A stretch of 47,899 nt of DNA from CAYUET01 sp964443875 (GTDB taxonomy: Bacteria; Auribacterota; JAFGBW01). Under the pieces are notes generated by a model. That model saw only the letters and a list, made by a program, of their open reading frames with translations, did not search any database and was not told the DNA's origin. Position 1 is the stretch's first letter. Each line of letters begins with the position of its first letter. The position numbers were made by a program, and so were the translations under genes. Where the stretch lies: NCBI GenBank assembly GCA_964443875.1, contig CAYUET010000020.1, forward strand, positions 1 through 47,899, in the 5' to 3' direction. Positions 40,894 to 47,899 of this stretch are shown piece after piece.

Positions 40894-42534
40894 TCAGGCG
40901 GGTCTATTTGGAACCAGTGTTTCATGGGCAAAAAAATTCTTCACCCTGAATATCCGCAGAGGCTCTGAGACGTTTTTAACTTTTACGGGATCAAGTTTTT
41001 CAAGCGCGATATCCGGTGGAAGACGGCCGGCCGTTGCGGCGCTTAAAATGATCTCCCCGGCCCTGGCCACAGAACAGAGCCTTGAACTGATGTTCACATT
41101 GCTGCCGATGACCGTATATTTTTTCAGCTGCTCAGAGCCGATATTCCCACGGCTCACTTCCCCGGAATGAATGCCGATGCCGATGGAAAAGGGCTTTTTC
41201 CCCTGTTCAGCAAAATGCTTATTGAGTTCCTGCTGGGCCTTCTGCATTTCAATGGCGGCCTTTACTGCCCTTTCATGGTCATTTTCATGGTAAAAGGGGC
41301 CTCCGAAAACCGCCATGATGCAGTCCCCCATGTAGTTGTCTACCATGCCGTCAAAACTGAAGATGATTTTCGTCATCACCGAGAAAAACTCGTTCAAGAA
41401 ATCCATGACCTCCATGGCCTGCATATGTTCGGAAATGGCCGTAAACCCCCGGATGTCGCAGAAGATGATCGACACTTCCTCTTTTTTCCCGCCGAGTGAA
41501 ATCTTATTCTCCTCCTTCATCAGCATTTCCACCTGTGCCGGCGGAAAATACTGCGAAAGACGGCTTCGCTTGTTCTGCTCTTCCGTTATTTTTTTTATGA
41601 GATAGGAATTCTTGATGCACACGGCCGCCTGATTGGCCAGGGCAACTAAAAGCTCCAGGTCATCCTGGCTGAAGATACTCGACGTGATGTCCGAATCAAT
41701 ATGAATCACCCCCAGTATTTCCTCATGGTATTTCAAAGGAACACACATGCAGGATTTGATGTGGTGGGCAATGATGCTCATTCCGGATTTGAAACGGTCG
41801 TCATTCATGAGATCGCTGTTCAAAAAGGCCTTCTTTTCATTCACGACCGTATTGATGATGGTCTTTGAAATCGTAATGACTTCATCATCAGCATTCTTCT
41901 TTTTTACGGCCATGGGGACCAGTTCTTTTTTTTCATCAAAAAGCATGATAAATCCCCGCGTCGCGCGGGTTTCCGCAAAAATGATGTTTAAAAGTTCTGT
42001 GATCAATTCTTTAAGATCGAAAATATCGGCGACCGCATTGGAGATCCGGAGCATGGCCTGCATCTTTTTGAAACTTTTCTGGGCAACGGAGGAATCCGGA
42101 ATCCCAATCCCTTCCTGGGAAAACGGACTGCTGACATGATCAAAATCCTCCACGTCCATCACAATGCTCTTATCCAGATCGTAGCCGGGACTCTCACTCT
42201 GGATCACCACATGAGAGGAGGACTCACGGGTTTGGGGAATTTCCTTCTCCCGGCTGCTGAAAACCAGCACTGTGGCCCCCAGGGTTATTTTATCCCCTTC
42301 CTTCAGACTTTTTTTAGAAACTTTAACGTCATTGACAAAAACCCCGTTATTGGAATTCTGGTCTTCAATGAGCCAGTCCTCCCCCTCCTTAACAAAGGAG
42401 GCGTGAACCCTGGAGACAGAAAGATCGGCAATGCAGAAATCCACGGCTTTCCCTCTGCCGACGGAAAAGCCCGTCCTGGAAAGGTAGACTTCTCTTCCCT
42501 CATCCGTCCCTTTGATGATTTTAAACATAGCCAT
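40894..42534 (-). CDS. FHA-GAF-class III adenylate/guanylate cyclase
   Basis: This 546-residue cytoplasmic signalling protein has three domains. FHA at about 20-100 (VGRGKAVDFCIADLSVSRVHASF…NSNNGVFVNDVKV) binds phosphothreonine. GAF at about 165-310 (LNIIFAETRATRGFIMLFD…YHEEILGVIHIDSDIT) is a ligand sensor. The cyclase at about 350-530 has both metal Asp (IIFCDIRGF and YMGDCIMAVFG), GIGIHSGEV and VIGSNVNISSRL. It should make cAMP or cGMP. It precedes the prepilin gene on the same strand (about 145 bp between the coding parts) and follows a TPR protein. Confidence 0.92.
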   Translation of the reverse strand: MAMFKIIKGTDEGREVYLSRTGFSVGRGKAVDFCIADLSVSRVHASFVKEGEDWLIEDQNSNNGVFVNDVKVSKKSLKEGDKITLGATVLVFSSREKEIPQTRESSSHVVIQSESPGYDLDKSIVMDVEDFDHVSSPFSQEGIGIPDSSVAQKSFKKMQAMLRISNAVADIFDLKELITELLNIIFAETRATRGFIMLFDEKKELVPMAVKKKNADDEVITISKTIINTVVNEKKAFLNSDLMNDDRFKSGMSIIAHHIKSCMCVPLKYHEEILGVIHIDSDITSSIFSQDDLELLVALANQAAVCIKNSYLIKKITEEQNKRSRLSQYFPPAQVEMLMKEENKISLGGKKEEVSIIFCDIRGFTAISEHMQAMEVMDFLNEFFSVMTKIIFSFDGMVDNYMGDCIMAVFGGPFYHENDHERAVKAAIEMQKAQQELNKHFAEQGKKPFSIGIGIHSGEVSRGNIGSEQLKKYTVIGSNVNISSRLCSVARAGEIILSAATAGRLPPDIALEKLDPVKVKNVSEPLRIFRVKNFFAHETLVPNRPA

Positions 42535-42578
42535 GTCCGAATGCTAGCGGATTCATCTTTTTTTTTAAAGAAAGAAAT

Positions 42579-43634
42579 TCATCCGGGCTGAACACTGGAA
42601 AGATAAGCTTTATACTTTTCCGCTTCAGCCATATTATGGTTCTGGACATAATAATCAATCAGATTACTCAGCACCACCCTAAGGGAGGCCTGCTGCCTGA
42701 GTCCCTTGTTCCTTTCACAAATATCCAGAGCCTGTTTAAGCAAAATCTCGGTTTCCGGGTTGTTCCGCATAAGATAGATGCTGGCCAGATTATTGAGTGA
42801 TTTTGCATAATCAAAGGAATTCTTTCCTGCCGTCATCTCCCTGCTTTTCAAGGACAGGCGATAATAGGATTCCGCCTCTTTCAAATTCCCCTTGAGTTTA
42901 TTGAGGCTTCCCAGGTAATCGTAAACATCCGCAATTCTTCTGTTTTCCCGGCTCCTGTCATAGATGCCGAAGGCATTTAAAAAAGCAAGCTCAGCTTCCT
43001 GATTTCTTTTGAACTTATAATAATATTCCCCGAGATTAAAATATACATCCGCAGTCTTGGGGCTCTCCTTCCCGCTTTTTGATTTGGAAATAAAGAGGGC
43101 CTTCTGAAGATACTCCAGCCCCTCCCTTTCTTTCGAGGCCGCATGGTAAAAGTCCGCAATGGAGAAATAAAGAGGAAGAATGTCCGGATGCTCATAGCCC
43201 AGATTAATTTCCTTGATTTTCAATGCTTTTAAGAAGTATTTTTCCCCTTCATCAAAAATATTCAACGTCTGAAGGATCTCCCCCAGGGCTTTGTAAATCG
43301 TCACGAAAAGGGGGTCATTCCGGGGGGCGATCTTTATCTTGCACTCCGCGGCCAGCAAAAGCGAATCCCTGGCCTCAGAGTATTGCCGGCTCTGTTTGCA
43401 GATCAGTCCGTGATTCACCAGAAACACAACGGCATCGGCCGATACTTTCCGATTTTTTACAAATTCAGTCCGTATTTTCTCCACCAGCAGAGAACCGGCT
43501 TCAATCGCCTCAGAGACTTCCCCCGCCTTGATCAGGCGTATGACCTTCTGATTTTCATCCACCCATCTGATTTCAGCATACAGGAAGCAGTTCAGCATGA
43601 CTAAAACTGCAGCAAGTAATGCTTTTGGTTTCAT
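42579..43634 (-). CDS. Exported TPR protein
   Basis: This 351-residue protein has a signal peptide (MKPKALLAAVLVMLNCFLYA) and about six tetratricopeptide repeats with the Fis1/kinesin-light-chain-like spacing (GEILQTLNIFDEGEKYFLKALKIKE, YFNLGEYYYKFKRNQEAELAFLNAF, LNKLKGNLKEAESYYRLSLKSRE). The ATG at 43634 has AGGAAGGA at proper distance; the ATG at 43640 is too close to it. It is a periplasmic scaffold, partner unknown. It precedes the FHA-GAF-cyclase gene by 45 bp and may share its transcript. Confidence 0.85.
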   Translation of the reverse strand: MKPKALLAAVLVMLNCFLYAEIRWVDENQKVIRLIKAGEVSEAIEAGSLLVEKIRTEFVKNRKVSADAVVFLVNHGLICKQSRQYSEARDSLLLAAECKIKIAPRNDPLFVTIYKALGEILQTLNIFDEGEKYFLKALKIKEINLGYEHPDILPLYFSIADFYHAASKEREGLEYLQKALFISKSKSGKESPKTADVYFNLGEYYYKFKRNQEAELAFLNAFGIYDRSRENRRIADVYDYLGSLNKLKGNLKEAESYYRLSLKSREMTAGKNSFDYAKSLNNLASIYLMRNNPETEILLKQALDICERNKGLRQQASLRVVLSNLIDYYVQNHNMAEAEKYKAYLSSVQPG

Positions 43635-43670
43635 AAACATTCCTTCCTTCTGATCCGGAAATTTCCCGGG

Positions 43671-43790
43671 TTAAAACAAATATTCAACTTTCCCGTAGAA
43701 GCCTCTTTCCAGCCCGTTGCCAAAATCTCCGATATTCCTTCTTTCATACTCGAGAGCATCAAACTTTCCGATATGCTGCATGTCGAAATC
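43671..43790 (-). pseudogene. C-terminal remnant of an outer-membrane beta-barrel gene
   Basis: An open frame directly after a stop reads DFDMQHIGKFDALEYERRNIG, then DFGNGLERGFYGKVEYLF and ends. The F-ended last strand and D/G-rich turns are typical of a barrel C-terminus, but there is no start, signal or upstream barrel. It lies 37 bp upstream of the TPR gene. 43791-44086 is AT-rich and I see nothing else in it. Confidence 0.5.
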
Positions 43791-44086
43791 TTAGACAATA
43801 TGTTCAGGCTTCTATTCTCACAAGGAAAAAATTAATACAAAAAAGTATCTATATCCTTGTTCTATAAGGAATTCAACACAATACAACTTCTTTCAATTTT
43901 TAACCGTTTTACCTGAAATCTTCAATAACTATTGGATAATTTATTTGGTTCTCCACCAAAATAGCACCAATCCGTCTCCTAACAAACAAATAAAAAAACA
44001 CAATGATCTTCGTAAAGAATCGAGAACTATTACACGATTAATTCCCTGCTTTCCTCCTGATATAATATATTCTTTATTTTATATTT

Positions 44087-44303
44087 CACTGCGATACCGG
44101 CATTGGAATACCCCCTGAAGACATTCCCTATGTTTTAAAACGTTTCTATCAGGCCGACAAGTCCCGAAGAAGAGGGGTACGGCCTGGGGTTAAGCATTGC
44201 CAAATCTATCGTTGAAGCCCACGGCGGAAGCATCTCGCTGAACAGTCAATTAAACAAGGGCACCGAGTTCATTCTGAAGCTGCCTCTGTCCGGCTTGTGT
44301 TAG
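44087..44303 (+). pseudogene. Frameshifted C-terminal remnant of a sensor histidine kinase (HATPase_c)
   Basis: Frame 1 reads CDTGIGIPPEDIPYVLKRFYQADKSRRRG, with the G1 box DTGIGIP and F box RFYQADKS. A shift near 44178 continues as YGLGLSIAKSIVEAHGGSISLNSQLNKGTEFILKLPL, with the G2 box GLGLS. This is the end of a class HPK ATPase domain. H box, dimerisation, N box and sensor parts are absent. Its stop overlaps the ZIP gene stop. Confidence 0.88.
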
Positions 44304-45040
44304 AAACCGATAAGCAGAGAGAATCCATAAGCGCTGACAATTCCCGTAATAAAGGCCGCCAGGGCGGCATACCGGCTCTCCGCCTGCATGGCATCAGGCA
44401 AAAGTTCAGAAAGAATAACATAGGTCATGGCTCCTCCCGAAAAAGCGAGCATCAGCGGTGTGGCACTTGTGACCGCCCGCATAAATATAAAACCGCCGAT
44501 TGCGGAAGCCGCTTCCACAACCCCGGAAAAAGCTCCCCACATGAAAGAGCGTTTGGCGGATACGCCATAAAAGGCCATCGACGTCGCCACAATAAGCCCC
44601 TCGGGAATGTCCTGTAAGGCGATCGAAAGTGTGACCAGCCAGCCCAGAGAAGAGGATGCGGTAAAGGCTGAGGCTATGGCAAACCCTTCCGGAATATTAT
44701 GAATCGTAATTGTCCCTACGAGGAGGGCAACCTTCCTCTTGGCATCCGGCATTTCGTTTCCCGTCAGCATCATGTGGGCATGCGGCAGGAGTTTCCCCAG
44801 GATAAGAAAGGTGATCATCCCCGCAAGCAGACTGGCTATGGCGAGGCGGTGTCCCAGAAGAACATGAGCCTCACTGATCATCTCAAAAGCTGAAAATCCC
44901 ATTACCCCGGCACAAAACGAAATAAGGGTTGCAAAAACACGGCTTTCAATTTTTCTAAAGGTAAAAATACCCGCCGCCCCGGTTATGGTAGCGACAAGGA
45001 CTGTGCCTGATCCGAATAAAAGTGTAACAGAATGTAAAAT
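44300..45040 (-). CDS. ZIP-family divalent metal transporter, non-NTG start likely
   Basis: This protein takes up Zn2+, Fe2+ or Mn2+ across the inner membrane. The metal-site helices TIHNIPEGFAIASAF and SIALQDIPEGLIVATS are intact. ATG 44902 would begin inside the second membrane helix (GVMGFSAFEMISEAHVLLGH), but the frame stays open upstream and encodes a proper first helix (VTLLFGSGTVLVATITGAAGIF). No ATG, GTG or TTG occurs there before the in-frame stop; an ATT at 45038-45040 lies seven bases after GGAG. Initiation at AUU, as in infC, is therefore the best explanation and gives 246 residues, normal for the family. Confidence 0.82.
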   Translation of the reverse strand: MLHSVTLLFGSGTVLVATITGAAGIFTFRKIESRVFATLISFCAGVMGFSAFEMISEAHVLLGHRLAIASLLAGMITFLILGKLLPHAHMMLTGNEMPDAKRKVALLVGTITIHNIPEGFAIASAFTASSSLGWLVTLSIALQDIPEGLIVATSMAFYGVSAKRSFMWGAFSGVVEAASAIGGFIFMRAVTSATPLMLAFSGGAMTYVILSELLPDAMQAESRYAALAAFITGIVSAYGFSLLIGF

Positions 45041-45273
45041 CTTAATTCTCCGTCAAACGATTGAACTTAAAGGGAACGATCAATAAAATACAACCTAACA
45101 AATTATCCCGGAGCCTGCCATACAAATGCTGTTTTTTTAGCGAAGAGGTGAAGACAGAAGAATAAAAGAGACTTGGAAAATACAGGTATATGCGCCTGCA
45201 TTTTCTTCAGGCGGATTACTCCGGATTGAATTTTTCCCTTCCCTTTTCCGCTTCTTCCCTTTATTTTAATTTC

Positions 45274-46170
45274 ATGAAGATTATTTTCAGCTTTTGCCTC
45301 TCCTTTTTTTTAATTCCCATCCTTGAAGCAAGACCTCTTCCGCTTCTTCCTGACAAAAACCATCATTCCTCCTCCAATCATCAGGAATCAGCACCCCAAT
45401 CAAATTACTATACCTTCACCTCCCCCCTGAAACGCATGGAGACCCGAAAAATCATGCGCAATCTGGATTGCCTTATTGAAAAGCTCAAAGGGATATACGG
45501 ACTCGAAACCCTCTCCGGAATCAAACCTAAAATCAATCTTTTCCAGACCAAAAAGGAGTATTTTGAACATATCCGGCAGCTTAATATTCAGGGGGTGAAA
45601 TACGCCTCAGGATACTTCAACCCCTCTGCACAAATTATTTCCCTTTTCTGGCAGGGCTCCCGCGAAGCAACTCTGGCTGTCATTTTTCATGAAGTCACCC
45701 ACTGTTTTACCATGTTCACTTTTAAAGAAATCTCCCAGTCCCTTAATGAAGGCTTCAGCACCTATATGGAAACGGCCGCCCTGGATCCTAAAAAATGCTC
45801 TTTCGGCACCCTCTCCCCCCTGCACTATCCTCTCTTCAAATCCATGTCTGAAAAAAATCAGATTATTCCTTTGCCCCGCTTTCTGAGTCTTAAGGGGTAT
45901 GATATGGGGACCATTAATGAAACCTTCGGGCAGAAGGAATATGCACAGGCCTGGGCTTTAATCTGGTTTTGCCTTCACGGCTCTCCGGAGATTGTAAAAG
46001 ATTTTAAAAACTACCTTCATGAAGTCCGGCTTAACCCGGATCCTGACGGTAAAAGATTTCTTCAGACCGTTGTAAAAAATGAAGGCAGTTTCAGGCAGAA
46101 ATGGACGACCTGTTTCAAAAAAAAGAAAACATTTAAAAAATCACAGACCAAAGAACTGGCCTTTGATTAA
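45274..46170 (+). CDS. Exported gluzincin-type metalloprotease (DUF1570-like)
   Basis: This 298-residue protein starts MKIIFSFCLSFFLIPILEA, a signal peptide. The metal site is IFHEVTH (H139, E140, H143) and the helix SLNEGFSTYME supplies the third ligand (E159) with E166 following, as in DUF1570/peptidase MA-type gluzincins. The substrate is unknown; such proteins usually act in the periplasm or cell wall. An alternative ATG at 45190 has a weak AGG and would place 28 residues before the signal. The Lys-rich tail overlaps the convergent HAD-like gene by 4 bp. Confidence 0.8.
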   Translation: MKIIFSFCLSFFLIPILEARPLPLLPDKNHHSSSNHQESAPQSNYYTFTSPLKRMETRKIMRNLDCLIEKLKGIYGLETLSGIKPKINLFQTKKEYFEHIRQLNIQGVKYASGYFNPSAQIISLFWQGSREATLAVIFHEVTHCFTMFTFKEISQSLNEGFSTYMETAALDPKKCSFGTLSPLHYPLFKSMSEKNQIIPLPRFLSLKGYDMGTINETFGQKEYAQAWALIWFCLHGSPEIVKDFKNYLHEVRLNPDPDGKRFLQTVVKNEGSFRQKWTTCFKKKKTFKKSQTKELAFD

Positions 46171-46580
46171 AGATTCGGGAACAAGGCGCTGAGGCAATCC
46201 CTGAAATTTGTTTCGCTGACCAGGAAAAAATTACATTCCGAAGGAAACCATTCCGCGTATTTTAAATCATTGTCAAAATGAAGAGTAATGCCGTTTCGTC
46301 TGCAATAATCGCCCTTGCTCCTGTTCCAGGTGGTTTCCTCCATCCACCAGCCGCTTTCCTTCTTGACCATCTCTGTTCCTCTGGATAAATGATAATCCAC
46401 AATGGAAAAGGTGTGGGTGTATTCCACACCCCATTTCAAAAGTTTGGCTTCAGTGGGCTTCCATTCCTTGCCTGTCAGGATATGCACTTCAAACCCCTTC
46501 CTGATCCATTCTCTTGAAAAATTCCTGAAAATCTCGGGATAAGTATCAATGACTCCGTGAACATCGAGTCCTATTTTCAT
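46167..46580 (-). CDS. HAD-like hydrolase (DxHGV motif)
   Basis: This 137-residue protein starts MKIGLDVHGVIDTYPEIF, where D6 in LDVHGV is the nucleophile position of haloacid dehalogenase-type phosphatases. EVHILTGKEW is motif II-like and ITLHFDNDLKYAEWF contains the closing acidic pair, motif IV-like. The cap is minimal. AAGG lies upstream of ATG 46580. It begins next to the stop of the upstream unknown gene (46582), so the two form an operon. Substrate unknown. Confidence 0.75.
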   Translation of the reverse strand: MKIGLDVHGVIDTYPEIFRNFSREWIRKGFEVHILTGKEWKPTEAKLLKWGVEYTHTFSIVDYHLSRGTEMVKKESGWWMEETTWNRSKGDYCRRNGITLHFDNDLKYAEWFPSECNFFLVSETNFRDCLSALFPNL

Positions 46581-46581
46581 A

Positions 46582-47899
46582 TCAGCATGCCTTTCCTTTT
46601 GAAAACGCAAAGGATCCCAGATCAACACAAACCCCTGTATAGAAATGCTCCGTTTCACAGAACCAGGTGTAATTCAGGGAAACATATTCTTCGTTTTTCT
46701 CAAGGGTTTTTAAAAACGGGGCCTTTAACCCGCTCCCGTCAAAAACAAATCCGTCCTTTTCACGGGATTCCCCTTTCAGGAGAGATCCCTTCATTCCTGA
46801 GGAATAGAGAACAGGCTTATGTGTCTCCCTGTGCTGCGCGGAAAAATCGATCACCTTTCCTTCCTCACTCCATGTCCAGTTTTCCACGTTAAGTGGAAAA
46901 ACTATCTGAATTCTGTCCAGGGATAAAGCCCCCGTTATTTCTATTTTCCAGTCGATCTTATTTTTACAGAAGACAAGCCTCAATTTTACAGGAATCCACG
47001 GAAATTCTCCGATGACTTCCTCCCCTTCAGAATGCCACAGGCATTTTTTGGAATCATGCCAGAGCCCAGCGGTGTAAAGCGAGATAAAAAAGAATTCTTT
47101 CAAAGGATTCCCGGGACTTTTTAGATCAATGGATCCGAAGTGAAAGGCAAATAAATCGTTTTCAAAAAAAGGAGAGGCGGAAAATTCCTGAAGATTCGGA
47201 CTGAGGCTTATCCTGTACCCTTTTCCGTTTTCAGGCCGTGGAATCAGAAGATAGGTCACCAATGCCTCCTGTTCCTTTTCATGATAGGAATGAAAAAAAA
47301 TCCATGAGTGATTTGGATCTTCTGCGGCAACCTGAAATCTTCGCCCGGAAGGACATTCTATCTGAAGGGGATACCTGGAAAAAAAACGTTTGAAAAGAAC
47401 CGCTTTTTTCCAGAATATCTGAACACGCAGATCCTTAAAGGAACAGAACTCCACAGGGGATTCCAGCGTACATTCAAAAATAAGCTTATCCTTTTTGAAA
47501 AAACTTTTAAGGTGAATGTCCGAAGGCCATTGGGGATGAGAAAACTTTAAATGCATCAGACTGCTGTCGGCTTCCTCTTCAAAAAAACTTCTGGCCTGGA
47601 GAGAGGACCACTGCCTTCCCTCATGATCAAAAAGAATTTCAATCCCCATGAATTCAAGAAGCTCTTCCTTTCCGGATTCCAGTGTAAAGCCTCTTCCATG
47701 GTAGGTGAGGCGCAATTCCTCATCCCCGATCCAGGGAAACTCCTGGGGAAGAAGCTTGTTCCGGTCGGTGATCGCTTCACGCGGCGGGACATCCAAAGAA
47801 AAGGAAAAAAGCCTCTGCCGGGATTTGAACAGGGAAGGGCCTTCCAGAAAACCTGAACAGCAAAGAGTGTTTCCGGATTCTTCACGAAAAACCTCCCAG
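46582..47899 (-). CDS. Unrecognised protein, N-terminus beyond the window
   Basis: The frame stays open to the window edge (WEVFREESGN… from 47898 into LDVPPREAITDRNK), so the apparent TTG start at 47796 is probably internal. At least 438 residues are visible. The protein is soluble, aromatic-rich, with many short beta-strands (LRLTYHGRGFTLESG, FHFGSIDLKSPGNPLKEFFFISLYTAGLWHD, LSLDRIQIVFPLNVENWTWSEEGKVIDFSAQ), suggesting a beta-sandwich or carbohydrate-binding or glycan-processing fold. I do not recognise a family. It is operonic with the HAD-like gene downstream. Confidence 0.6.
   Translation of the reverse strand, partial: WEVFREESGNTLCCSGFLEGPSLFKSRQRLFSFSLDVPPREAITDRNKLLPQEFPWIGDEELRLTYHGRGFTLESGKEELLEFMGIEILFDHEGRQWSSLQARSFFEEEADSSLMHLKFSHPQWPSDIHLKSFFKKDKLIFECTLESPVEFCSFKDLRVQIFWKKAVLFKRFFSRYPLQIECPSGRRFQVAAEDPNHSWIFFHSYHEKEQEALVTYLLIPRPENGKGYRISLSPNLQEFSASPFFENDLFAFHFGSIDLKSPGNPLKEFFFISLYTAGLWHDSKKCLWHSEGEEVIGEFPWIPVKLRLVFCKNKIDWKIEITGALSLDRIQIVFPLNVENWTWSEEGKVIDFSAQHRETHKPVLYSSGMKGSLLKGESREKDGFVFDGSGLKAPFLKTLEKNEEYVSLNYTWFCETEHFYTGVCVDLGSFAFSKGKAC

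Overview
This looks like one scaffold of a draft or metagenome-assembled genome, because a run of ten Ns at 1340-1349 cuts into rimO. The organism is a Gram-negative (TonB-dependent receptor, several signal-peptide beta-barrel proteins), flagellated (FliS and a flagellin-like protein), piliated (prepilin) bacterium. It is probably anaerobic or microaerophilic (EFR1-type flavodoxin/ferredoxin). I cannot place it in a phylum from sequence alone. The intergenic regions are full of short palindromic repeats and decayed genes, and many gene remnants survive only as 40-180 residue pieces.

Layout. 0-9.6 kb: rimO (5' end lost in the gap), tRNA-Arg(TCG), a small outer-membrane protein, a YhcG-type PD-(D/E)xK protein, an AI-2E family permease, a rhodanese plus Cys-rich peptide operon with its own operator palindrome and strong terminator, a phospholipase-D-like exported protein, a membrane protein and an EFR1 ferredoxin. 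9.7-17.7 kb: a compact, visibly AT-rich defence-like island. It holds an Xre-ImmA/PIN pair, a divergent two-gene operon (class III cyclase-like protein overlapping a 1286-residue NACHT-like NTPase with a C-terminal PD-(D/E)xK domain), and a HigB/HigA-ImmA toxin-antitoxin pair. 17.7-25 kb: repeats, an EntS-like MFS exporter, a flagellin locus (fliS, flagellin-like, unknown) and the classic divergent ilvY-ilvC pair. 25-30.3 kb: a truncated group II intron sitting in a palindromic repeat, MITE-like and other dispersed repeats, HNH-gene and acetyltransferase remnants, a Fic protein with twin operators, and a nucleotidyltransferase with a small partner. 30.4-47.9 kb: two adjacent exported proteins that share both end domains (the second also carries a trypsin-like protease and TPRs), a SMUG2-like DNA glycosylase, a TonB receptor, a SHOCT protein, a MATE pump, a prepilin, an FHA-GAF-cyclase, a TPR protein, OMP and histidine-kinase remnants, a ZIP transporter with an apparent non-NTG start, a gluzincin-type protease, a HAD-like protein and a partial unknown gene at the edge.

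How parts work together. IlvY should sense acetohydroxy acids and activate ilvC from the shared intergenic operator. FliS chaperones flagellin. The best candidate for an undescribed system is the 11.58-16.17 kb operon: a putative cyclic-nucleotide synthase translationally coupled to a STAND-like NTPase-nuclease, bracketed by toxin-antitoxin modules. The cyclase, NTPase and nuclease assignments rest on motifs visible in the translations; the signalling link is inference.
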